Shown one piece after another: positions 1-4,709 of a stretch of DNA of 5,393 nucleotides (position 1 is the stretch's first letter; the number at the start of each line of letters is the position of its first letter). This stretch comes from Rhodospirillales bacterium (GTDB lineage: Bacteria; Pseudomonadota; Alphaproteobacteria; Rhodospirillales_A; Casp-alpha2). A program made the translations under genes and the position numbers. The notes under the pieces were generated by a model, which saw only the letters and a program-made list of their open reading frames with translations, did no database searches and had not been told where the DNA came from. The stretch is taken from positions 1 through 5,393 of the forward strand of contig JAESSX010000087.1 in assembly GCA_016763915.1 (NCBI GenBank), read 5' to 3'.

Positions 1-607
1 CGCCGCAGGAGCCGCCCGAGGGACAAGCGGCGAGCTACAGGGCGTGCAGGTCATCGTCGCTCATCTTACCGGCGCTGTGTTCGCCGACGGCTTCGTAGAC
101 ATCGACCACGGTGACGTCGCGGCCCTTGAAACGGCCGGGCAGGATCGTGCCGCCGTACATGAACACCGACGGCACGTTGAGGCGCAGCATGACCATCATC
201 AGGCCGGGCAGGGACTTGTCGCAGCCGGCGATGCCGACCATGGCGTCATAACAATGGCCGCGCATGGTGAGTTCGACGGAATCGGCGATGACGTCGCGGC
301 TGACGAGCGACGATTTCATGCCCTGGTGACCCATGGCGATGCCGTCGGTGACGGTGATGGTGGTGAATTCCCGGGGCGTGCCGCCGGCGGCGTCGACGCC
401 GATCTTGGCGGCGCCGGCCTGGCGCTGCAGGGTGATGTTGCAAGGCGCCGTTTCGTTCCAGCAGCTGACGACGCCGACCAGGGGCCGGTTGATCTGTTCT
501 TCGGTCAGGCCCATGGCATACAGGAATGAGCGGTGCGGCGCGCGCTCGGGTCCTTCGGTCACATGCCGGCTGGGCAGGCGGGATTTGTCAAAAACCTTGG
601 CGTCCAT
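1..607 (-). CDS. ilvD: Dihydroxy-acid dehydratase, N-terminal part, interrupted by an in-frame TAG and cut by the window edge
   Basis: IlvD is a cytosolic [2Fe-2S] enzyme that dehydrates 2,3-dihydroxy-isovalerate and 2,3-dihydroxy-3-methylvalerate to 2-keto acids in valine, isoleucine and leucine synthesis. Visible motifs are SRHVTEGPERAPHRS near the N-terminus, NETAPCN (Cys56), TDGIAMGHQGMKSS (88-100), GCDKSLPG (Cys129 and the metal-site lysine region) and MYGGTILPG. Cys56 and Cys129 match two of the three cluster ligands of the family. The reading frame meets TAG at codon 191 (35-37) after LHAL, yet the same frame continues as LAACPSGGSCGG. That is the segment holding the third ligand (Cys201), so the gene clearly extends past the stop and out of the window. 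The ATG at 605-607 has GGAGGA five bases upstream. Family length is roughly 560-620 residues, so only about a third is visible. It may be a pseudogene, a sequencing error or a recoded gene. Identity is very secure; functional status is not. Confidence 0.9.
35..37 (-). other. In-frame amber codon inside ilvD
   Basis: On the minus strand the codons read CTG CAC GCC CTG TAG CTC GCC GCT TGT CCC. Both sides of the TAG match the DHAD family in one frame (LHAL before, AACPSGGSCGG after). From memory, the usual residue here is glutamate, so a single GAG-to-TAG change explains it. There is no frameshift. Whether it is a real mutation, a read error or a readthrough site cannot be told from the sequence. 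Confidence 0.85.
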
Positions 608-648
608 GGGGGTCCTCCATCCGAGAAGTCGTTTTGTTATTTCAATAT

Positions 649-677
649 TGTTTAAGACGAAGGGAGGAGCGGTGCAA
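649..677 (-). promoter_or_regulatory. Candidate sigma-70-type promoter for ilvD
   Basis: On the minus strand, TTGCAC (672-677) and TAAACA (649-654) are separated by 17 bases, giving a plausible -35/-10 pair. The predicted start would lie about 35 bases before the ilvD ATG. It sits in the 98-base gap after the MAPEG gene stop, with an AT-rich CAATATTG palindrome (643-650) just downstream of the -10. Neither hexamer is perfect. No leader peptide or attenuator-type terminator is seen between it and the ATG. Confidence 0.4.
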
Positions 678-705
678 GCGTGAACGGGGCGGCCTTATGT
701 GGGGA

Positions 706-1092
706 TTACACGCCTAACCCGATGGTCAGGCAGGCGCCGGCGCCAATGGCAATGGCGAAAATGGTCAGGATCATGCCCCACCGGCGCGCCTGCATATTTT
801 CGGCTGTCATGGCCAGGGCGTAGGCATGAAGCACGCGGCCGGCCAACAGCATGGCGCCGATGGTGTGGATCAGGGTCTTGTCGGCATTGGCAATTTCGGC
901 AATAGCCATCAGCAGTAACGCCATCGGCACGTATTCGGAAAAATTCCCGTGCCCGCGGATCACCCGGTTAAGGTCTGTATGGCCTCCGTCTCCGAGGCTG
1001 ACCTTCAGACGATAGCGGTTTCTGATCACGGCAAAAATCAAGGCGATATAGAGAAATGCGAGAAGGGAGGCATACAGCGGAGTGACGGCCAT
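706..1092 (-). CDS. MAPEG-family integral membrane protein
   Basis: This 128-residue protein belongs to the MAPEG family (membrane-associated proteins in eicosanoid and glutathione metabolism), small four-helix inner-membrane proteins; some members have glutathione transferase or peroxidase activity, but most bacterial ones are uncharacterised. Hydrophobic segments lie near residues 5-23, 54-69, 73-94 and 106-127. The diagnostic stretch follows helix 1: NRVIRGHGNFSEYVP (42-56), with the conserved Arg46, His48, Asn50 and Glu53 expected at the glutathione/active-site face. Length is normal for the family. The start at ATG 1090-1092 has GGAG about 11 bases upstream, rather far, so the start is probable rather than certain. 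It is divergent from an HxlR-type regulator, and one of two palindromic boxes overlaps its promoter, so it is likely the regulator's target. The substrate is unknown. Confidence 0.88.
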   Translation of the reverse strand: MAVTPLYASLLAFLYIALIFAVIRNRYRLKVSLGDGGHTDLNRVIRGHGNFSEYVPMALLLMAIAEIANADKTLIHTIGAMLLAGRVLHAYALAMTAENMQARRWGMILTIFAIAIGAGACLTIGLGV

Positions 1093-1131
1093 GACGATCC
1101 AGTCTCCAATGGTGGACGACAGCGTCTTTAG

Positions 1132-1160
1132 TGTATATAAAAAATATAGTAACTATGCAA
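1132..1160 (-). promoter_or_regulatory. Candidate promoter of the MAPEG gene
   Basis: On the minus strand, TTGCAT (1155-1160) and TATACA (1132-1137) are separated by exactly 17 bases, a good match to the sigma-70-type pattern. The predicted start near 1125 leaves a leader of about 33 bases before the ATG at 1092. The spacer contains palindromic box 1 (1146-1156), so a protein bound there would block RNA polymerase. Confidence 0.5.
1146..1156. promoter_or_regulatory. Palindromic box 1, candidate HxlR operator
   Basis: ATAGTAACTAT is a perfect odd-length palindrome around one central base. It overlaps the spacer and one base of the -35 of the MAPEG promoter. It shares the AGTnACT core with box 2 (1165-1173). 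HxlR-family regulators are dimers that bind short AT-rich palindromes next to their own genes. Assignment to this regulator is inference. Confidence 0.5.
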
Positions 1161-1164
1161 AAAA

Positions 1165-1173
1165 AAGTTACTT
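1165..1173. promoter_or_regulatory. Palindromic box 2, candidate HxlR operator
   Basis: AAGTTACTT is a second odd-length palindrome with the AGTnACT core. Its centre (1169) is 18 bases from that of box 1 (1151), a little under two helical turns, so two dimers could bind side by side. It lies just upstream of the MAPEG -35 and between that promoter and the HxlR start codon, so it could also serve autoregulation. Confidence 0.45.
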
Positions 1174-1207
1174 AGGCATTTAATGGAAGTCGGAGATTGT
1201 ACCCGGA

Positions 1208-1531
1208 ATGGCCAAACCCTTTGATATGGATTGTCCGGTGGCGAAGACGCTGGACGTGGTGGGGGAACGCTGGACGTTACTGATCCTGCGCGATTTGTTT
1301 TTGTTCGGCCCGCGGCGTTTCAAGGATTTCGAGGGTTCGCTCAAGGGAATTGCGCCGAACACGCTTTCGGCGCGCATCAAGGGGTTGGAACGCCAGGGGG
1401 TTATTGAAAGCCGCCCCTATACCGACCACCCGCCCAGGGCCGAATACGCCCTGACCGGCAAGGGCCAAGCACTGGGGCCCGTATTGATGGCCCTAAAGGA
1501 TTGGGGAGAGCGTTTCGGAAAACGGACGTGA
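1208..1531 (+). CDS. HxlR-family winged-helix transcriptional regulator
   Basis: This 107-residue protein has the HxlR family pattern: CPVAKTLDVVGERWTLLILRD (9-29) opens the domain, a helix-turn-helix follows, with the recognition helix around GIAPNTLSARIKGLERQG (47-64), and a wing runs through residues 65-84 (SRPYTDHPPRAEYALTGKG). Cys9, just before the first helix, sits where characterised members such as YodB and HypR carry a reactive cysteine that senses quinones, aldehydes or disulfide stress, so a redox or electrophile signal is possible but not shown. Length is normal. The start at ATG 1208 has GGAG 12 bases upstream, a long spacing, but no better in-frame start is visible. It is divergent from the MAPEG gene, with two palindromic boxes between them, and probably represses that gene and itself. 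It converges on the CheY-like gene with a 23-base gap and no clear terminator. Confidence 0.9.
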   Translation: MAKPFDMDCPVAKTLDVVGERWTLLILRDLFLFGPRRFKDFEGSLKGIAPNTLSARIKGLERQGVIESRPYTDHPPRAEYALTGKGQALGPVLMALKDWGERFGKRT

Positions 1532-1554
1532 CGAGGCTTTGAGGCGCTTAGCCG

Positions 1555-1941
1555 TCAAAACGCCCCGATCACCGAGGCCATTTTCCCCTTCAGGGTTTCG
1601 GCATTGAAGGGTTTGACGATGTAGTTGGAAACCCCCGCCTCCTTGGCGGCGATGACGTTTTCGGTCTTGCTCTCAGCGGTAATCATGATGAAGGGAATAT
1701 GTTTCAGATTATCGCTGGCGCGCACTTCCCTCAGCAGTTCGATGCCGGTCATCGGTTCCATGTTCCAGTCGGAAATGATGAAGTCGAACTTGGCGGAGTT
1801 GAGCTTGCTTAACGCCTGGGCACCGTCCATGGCGTCCTCTACATTGTTGAAACCGAGTTGTTTCAACAGGTTTTTCAGAATTCTGAGCATCGTGTTGTAG
1901 TCGTCAACGACCAGGATATGCATATTTTTATCAACAGCCAT
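1555..1941 (-). CDS. cheY: Single-domain CheY-like response regulator
   Basis: This 128-residue protein is a stand-alone receiver domain with no output domain. The key residues are Asp13-Asp14 (ILVVDDY, Mg2+ site), phosphoacceptor Asp58 (IISDWNMEPMTG), Thr88 (MITAES), Tyr107 and Lys110 (NYIVKPF). These align with Asp12/13, Asp57, Thr87, Tyr106 and Lys109 of E. coli CheY. The Thr/Tyr pair and the DWNMEPMTG wording are typical of chemotaxis CheY, which binds the flagellar switch when phosphorylated by CheA. No CheA, receptor or flagellar gene is in the window, so it could instead be an orphan receiver used in another phosphorelay. The ATG at 1941 is preceded by a weak GGAAAAGA; Met7 is an alternative start. 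Codons look more AT-rich by eye than in xthA. It is divergent from a PilZ gene, suggesting linked motility or surface signalling. Confidence 0.9.
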   Translation of the reverse strand: MAVDKNMHILVVDDYNTMLRILKNLLKQLGFNNVEDAMDGAQALSKLNSAKFDFIISDWNMEPMTGIELLREVRASDNLKHIPFIMITAESKTENVIAAKEAGVSNYIVKPFNAETLKGKMASVIGAF

Positions 1942-1970
1942 GTTCTTTTCCGTTTTAGGTCATCAGTGTA

Positions 1971-1989
1971 TTCGGCAAAAAACGCCGAA
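1971..1989. repeat. Inverted repeat in the cheY upstream region
   Basis: TTCGGC (1971-1976) and GCCGAA (1984-1989) form a perfect 6-bp stem around a 7-base loop that holds the A/T run. It lies 30 bases before the cheY ATG, so in a cheY transcript it would be a leader hairpin. As the T run is in the loop and not after the stem, it is not an intrinsic terminator. It could affect translation or be a protein site; no function is shown. Confidence 0.4.
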
Positions 1990-2143
1990 CGGGCTACGTC
2001 GCTTGCAATGGTGGGCTATTTTATGTCTCAATTCCAGTCCGCCACGCAAATAATCTAGCGGAAGTATTTAACCGGAATATGTCTGGGACGTATTATTGTA
2101 TGTCAAATCCACGGAATGGTTGAATTTTACGATGTCGAAACCG

Positions 2144-2174
2144 TTGACATTTTTTACTCCGAGCCCGTTAAAAT
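2144..2174 (+). promoter_or_regulatory. Candidate promoter of the PilZ gene
   Basis: A perfect TTGACA (2144-2149) is followed by TAAAAT (2169-2174) with a 19-base spacer, or by TTAAAA (2168-2173) with 18. The spacing is slightly long, but the -35 is consensus and the stretch is AT-rich. The start would fall near 2180, leaving a leader of about 30 bases to the ATG at 2212. Confidence 0.5.
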
Positions 2175-2211
2175 ACAAAAAATTTTTCTGATTCGGATGG
2201 GGCGGACTTGA

Positions 2212-2541
2212 ATGAGCGAATTCCAACGGGCCCACCAGCGCTACTCTCTGACCTGCGTTGACGCCGTCGTCGCCGGCGAAGTTTGTCCGGTGATCAATGT
2301 TTCCACCGGCGGCATTCTGATTGAAAACTGGAAAAACCCGCCGCCCATCGGCACATCCGGCGCCTTCAAGGTCCGTGCGCCGGTTGCCGGCGGGGTGCGG
2401 ACCATCGACATCACCGGAACCGTGGTCCGCATCCAGGACGACGCCGCCGTGGCGATGAGCTTTACCTCTCCCGGGCAAGACTGGCCGAAGCTGTTGGAGT
2501 TTCTCGACCAAAACGAACGCGAAGCAGAGGCGGAGGAGTAA
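2212..2541 (+). CDS. PilZ-domain protein, predicted cyclic di-GMP receptor
   Basis: This 109-residue soluble protein consists almost wholly of one PilZ domain. The c-di-GMP-binding signature is intact: RAHQR (Arg6 and Arg10, the RxxxR motif) near the N-terminus and NVSTGG (29-34, the [D/N]xSxxG motif) on the following strand. The rest alternates hydrophobic and polar residues as in the PilZ beta-barrel (GAFKVRAP, IDITGTVVRIQDD, AAVAMSFT). It ends in a helix and an acidic tail (EREAEAEE). No other domain is present, so it likely acts as an adaptor that changes partner binding on c-di-GMP capture, for example in motility or exopolysaccharide control; the partner is unknown. GGCGGA lies five bases before the ATG. 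It is divergent from the CheY-like gene, consistent with a motility-related role. It converges on the GFA-type gene with only seven bases between stops. Confidence 0.9.
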   Translation: MSEFQRAHQRYSLTCVDAVVAGEVCPVINVSTGGILIENWKNPPPIGTSGAFKVRAPVAGGVRTIDITGTVVRIQDDAAVAMSFTSPGQDWPKLLEFLDQNEREAEAEE

Positions 2542-2548
2542 GGAAGGA

Positions 2549-2953
2549 CTAACCGCCCCGCTTACCTTCGTGTTCGGGCAATCCGTCGGCAAGCTTGATC
2601 CATTCGGGCCGGGTTTTCGTCCAGATATGATCCGATGGTTCGATGGTGCAGGGATCATCGAAACTGACGGCGGCGAGGTCGATTTCGTTGTTCTCGTTCA
2701 AAAAGCGGAAGGTAAGGGCTGAGCCGCAGTCTGGGCAGAAGCCGCGCTCGGCGAAGTCCGAAGACGGGTATATTTTGGGCGGTTCCAGGGTCCAGGAAAG
2801 ATCGGCCTGGCGCACGATGGCCCATGTGACGAAGGGCGCCCCCGCCGCCAACTGGCACATACGGCAGTGGCAGTGGGTGGCGCGAAGGGGCGGCCCCTTC
2901 AGGGTAAAACGCACCCGACCGCAAAGACACCCGCCTTTCAGCGTTTTCGTCAT
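2549..2953 (-). CDS. GFA/CENP-V-like zinc-binding protein
   Basis: This 134-residue protein belongs to the GFA family, named after Gfa, a protein proposed to speed glutathione-formaldehyde adduct formation; most members have no proven activity. The zinc-ligand pattern is complete: GGCLCG (Cys9, Cys11), HCHCRMC (Cys28, Cys30, Cys33) and FCPDCGS (Cys73, Cys76), followed by the usual SALTFRF strand and a C-terminal segment with IWTKTRPEWIKLADGLP. Length is normal. It is the last gene of an operon: its ATG overlaps the TGA of the dehydrogenase gene as ATGA (2950-2953), and AGGGGGA lies six bases upstream, which points to translational coupling. Activation of an aldehyde-glutathione adduct in the same pathway as the upstream dehydrogenase is possible but inferred. 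A function in formaldehyde detoxification should not be assumed from the family name. Confidence 0.9.
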   Translation of the reverse strand: MTKTLKGGCLCGRVRFTLKGPPLRATHCHCRMCQLAAGAPFVTWAIVRQADLSWTLEPPKIYPSSDFAERGFCPDCGSALTFRFLNENNEIDLAAVSFDDPCTIEPSDHIWTKTRPEWIKLADGLPEHEGKRGG

Positions 2954-3852
2954 GTCGATTCCCCCTGTCTCAAGGCCCCCGGTGACCGCAGCACATCGAT
3001 GATCTTGGTCTCGTTCCTTTCGTCGAGCCCCGCATCCGCCAGCCGTTGAAAGGCGTCCCGCGCGGTTTTTCCGAACGGCGTTTGCTGCCCCAGCTTATCG
3101 GCCATCTCGAGCGCGTAGAGCACGTCCTTCAGCCGCAATTTTCCGGAAAACGTGATGTTTTTGTCGTGCCCGCCGTCGGCCATTCGTTTCGTGGTGCGGA
3201 TCACCTGCGGGCTGGCGGCGGCGCCGCGGGCGATGGCGTCGGTCACCGCCGTGGCCTCCAACCCCGCCTTTTCGGCAATCAACATGCCTTCGGCGGCGGC
3301 GGCGATCTGCACCGCGCCCATCAGGTTGACCATCAGCTTGTAGGCCGTTCCGGCGCCGATGCCGCCGAAGCGGATGATGTCTTCCGACAAGGACTCCAGC
3401 AGCGGCCGGGCGGCGGCCAGGTCCTGTTCATCGGCGCCGAGAAGCAGGGTCAGGCCGCCGGCTTCGGCGGTGGTCGGAATTCCCGTCACCGGACAGTCGA
3501 GATACCGCAGCCCCCCGGCCTGAACCACCCCGGCCAGTTCAAGCACCCAGTCGTGGGACAGGGTCGAACATTCGATGATGAGGGCGTTGTCGGCAAGGGT
3601 GGCGGCCAGCGCCCCGGTTTCGCCCAGCCACACGGCCCTGGACGCCTCGTCGTCACTGAGCATGGCGAACACCGCCTGCGCGCCGTTGCAGGCGTCTTTC
3701 GGGGTGGCGGCAACCGTCGCCCCCCGTTCGGCCAGCGGGGCGGCCTTGTCGGAGGTGCGGTTATAGACGCGCACCTCGTGGCCGGCGTCGATCAGCCGCC
3801 CGGCCATGGCGAACCCCATGTTTCCGATTCCGAGAAACGCCAGTGTCGCCAT
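2950..3852 (-). CDS. NAD(P)-dependent beta-hydroxyacid dehydrogenase (3-hydroxyisobutyrate dehydrogenase family)
   Basis: This 300-residue enzyme oxidises or reduces a short beta-hydroxyacid or semialdehyde in the cytosol. The N-terminal Rossmann fold opens with FLGIGNMG (6-13), and VYNRTSDK after the second strand has an Arg typical of NADP(H)-preferring members. The catalytic lysine lies in GAGTAYKLMVNLMG (Lys172, Asn176), and the C-terminal helical domain carries KDVLYALEMADKLG. The substrate loop reads DCPVTGIPTTAEAGGLTLLLGA, while the usual family wording is DAPVSGG, so the substrate is uncertain: 3-hydroxyisobutyrate, tartronate semialdehyde, glyoxylate/succinic semialdehyde or another acid. 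I chose the ATG at 3850-3852 because it puts the Rossmann strand at the N-terminus, overlaps the xthA stop by one base (TAATG) and has GGAGGGG just upstream. An in-frame ATG at 3873 would add seven residues. It is followed by the GFA gene with a 4-base overlap. Confidence 0.9.
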   Translation of the reverse strand: MATLAFLGIGNMGFAMAGRLIDAGHEVRVYNRTSDKAAPLAERGATVAATPKDACNGAQAVFAMLSDDEASRAVWLGETGALAATLADNALIIECSTLSHDWVLELAGVVQAGGLRYLDCPVTGIPTTAEAGGLTLLLGADEQDLAAARPLLESLSEDIIRFGGIGAGTAYKLMVNLMGAVQIAAAAEGMLIAEKAGLEATAVTDAIARGAAASPQVIRTTKRMADGGHDKNITFSGKLRLKDVLYALEMADKLGQQTPFGKTARDAFQRLADAGLDERNETKIIDVLRSPGALRQGEST

Positions 3853-4658
3853 TACCCCTCCAGTTCGCACCATACCGGGGTGTGGTCCGAAGGTTTTTCC
3901 TTACCGCGTGGCGTTTTGTCGATATCCGCTGCCGCCAGCCGGTCGGCGGCCTGGGGGCTCAGCAGCAAATGATCGATCAGGAGGCCGTTGTCCTTCGGCC
4001 ACGCGCCGCGCTGGTAATCCCAATAGCTGTAGAGGTGGGGCCGGGTGTTGAAGGCGCGAAAGGCGTCGGTCAGGCCTAGATTCATGAGGCGGCGGAAGCG
4101 GTCCCGGCTTTCCGGCCGGCACAGCGCGTCGTCCTGGAACCCGACCGGGTCATGGAGATCGTCATCGGTTGGGCAGATATTGTAATCGCCGCCGAGCACG
4201 AAGGCGTCCTCGGTTTCGAGCAACGTTTCGGCATGCGCGACCAGGCGTTCCATCCAGCCCAGCTTGTAGCGGTACTTTTCCGAATCTCCGCCGTCCTCGT
4301 CGCGGGCCGGGTTGCCGTTGGGAAGGTAAATGGACGCCACCCGGATGACGTCGCCGCCCTGGGGCGTGATCAGGGCCTCGATGTAACGCGCCTGTTCGTC
4401 ATCCTCGCCGCCGGGAAGGGCGGTCCGTTCGACCTCGATCGGGCTTTTCGACAGGATGGCGACGCCGTTGTAGGTCTTCTGCCCGGCGGTGGCGACGTTG
4501 TAGCCGAGTTCGCCGATTTCCAGCGCCGGGAAGGCCTCGTCGACGCATTTCAGTTCCTGCAGCAAGGCCACGTCGGGCTGAAATTCGGCCAGCCATTCCA
4601 ACACCCGGGGCAGCCGCGCCTTGATCGAATTGACGTTCCAAGTTGCAATTTTTACCAC
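3852..4658 (-). CDS. xthA: Exodeoxyribonuclease III (AP endonuclease)
   Basis: XthA cuts DNA 5' to abasic sites and removes 3'-blocking groups and 3' nucleotides during base excision repair. The 268-residue length equals that of E. coli ExoIII. The exonuclease-endonuclease-phosphatase fold motifs are intact: TWNVNSIKAR (6-15), LLQELKC with metal ligand Glu35, YNGVAILSK (63-71), YLPNGNP (111-117), GGDYNI with Asp158 and Asn160, LLIDHLLLS with a conserved Asp, and SDHTPVW with catalytic Asp258-His259. The start codon is GTG (4656-4658), with AAGGAA six bases upstream; the next in-frame Met is at residue 136, so GTG is required. It is the first gene of an operon with the dehydrogenase and the GFA gene. 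It is divergent from an exported hydrolase gene, with only 51 bases between the two starts. Confidence 0.95.
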   Translation of the reverse strand: MVKIATWNVNSIKARLPRVLEWLAEFQPDVALLQELKCVDEAFPALEIGELGYNVATAGQKTYNGVAILSKSPIEVERTALPGGEDDEQARYIEALITPQGGDVIRVASIYLPNGNPARDEDGGDSEKYRYKLGWMERLVAHAETLLETEDAFVLGGDYNICPTDDDLHDPVGFQDDALCRPESRDRFRRLMNLGLTDAFRAFNTRPHLYSYWDYQRGAWPKDNGLLIDHLLLSPQAADRLAAADIDKTPRGKEKPSDHTPVWCELEG

Positions 4659-4660
4659 TG

Positions 4661-4689
4661 TTGGTTCCTTTGGTGGAATAATTTAAGAT
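4661..4689 (+). promoter_or_regulatory. Candidate promoter of the exported hydrolase gene
   Basis: TTGGTT (4661-4666) and TAAGAT (4684-4689) are separated by 17 bases. The predicted start near 4696 would leave a leader of only about 14 bases, just enough for the GGAGG at 4698-4702. The 51-base gap must also hold the xthA promoter; the best minus-strand match, TTTCTG-N17-TAAATT (4680-4708), is weak and overlaps this one, so the two promoters would compete. Confidence 0.35.
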
Positions 4690-4709
4690 AGGGAAATGGA
4701 GGCAGAAAG

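Larger units (their letters stand above)
1942..2211. promoter_or_regulatory. Divergent intergenic region between the CheY-like and PilZ genes
   Basis: This 270-base AT-rich stretch is the longest gene-free part of the window. It holds the hairpin at 1971-1989, a candidate pilZ promoter (2144-2174), ATGTC boxes at 2023, 2079, 2100 and 2132, and one GACAT at 2146-2150. The last ATGTC and the GACAT form a dyad with a 9-base spacer that overlaps the pilZ -35. No convincing -35/-10 pair was found for cheY, and no sigma-54 (GG-N10-GC) or sigma-28 pattern stood out. No small ORF with a good ribosome site was seen. Confidence 0.5.

Noticed and set aside
44..529. 161-residue plus-strand open frame opposite ilvD
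   Set aside because: Its His/Asp/Gly-rich sequence mirrors the G+C-rich ilvD codons; it has no domain and no ribosome site, while the minus strand is plainly DHAD.
1532..1554. Bidirectional terminator between HxlR and CheY genes
   Set aside because: The 23-base gap has only 4-bp pairings and no T tract.
2529..2557. GGCGG/CCGCC stem between the convergent PilZ and GFA stops as a terminator
   Set aside because: The stem is only 5 bp with a 19-base loop and no T run on either side, so there is no good evidence for an intrinsic terminator.
2068..2658. 196-residue minus-strand open frame spanning the PilZ gene and its upstream region
   Set aside because: It lies antisense to PilZ and overlaps the end of the GFA gene, and shows no family motif.
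3853..3873. Seven-residue longer start for the dehydrogenase (ATG at 3871-3873)
   Set aside because: The downstream ATG gives a normal Rossmann N-terminus, has a strong GGAGGGG and forms a TAATG junction; the extension would overlap xthA further without a good ribosome site.
3046..3972. 308-residue open frame on the plus strand opposite the dehydrogenase gene
   Set aside because: It is rich in Gly, His and Arg with no motif, and lies antisense to a well-supported gene. Long antisense frames are expected in G+C-rich coding DNA.
4152..4691. 179-residue plus-strand open frame opposite xthA
   Set aside because: It is a shadow of the intact exonuclease III gene and runs through the divergent promoter gap.
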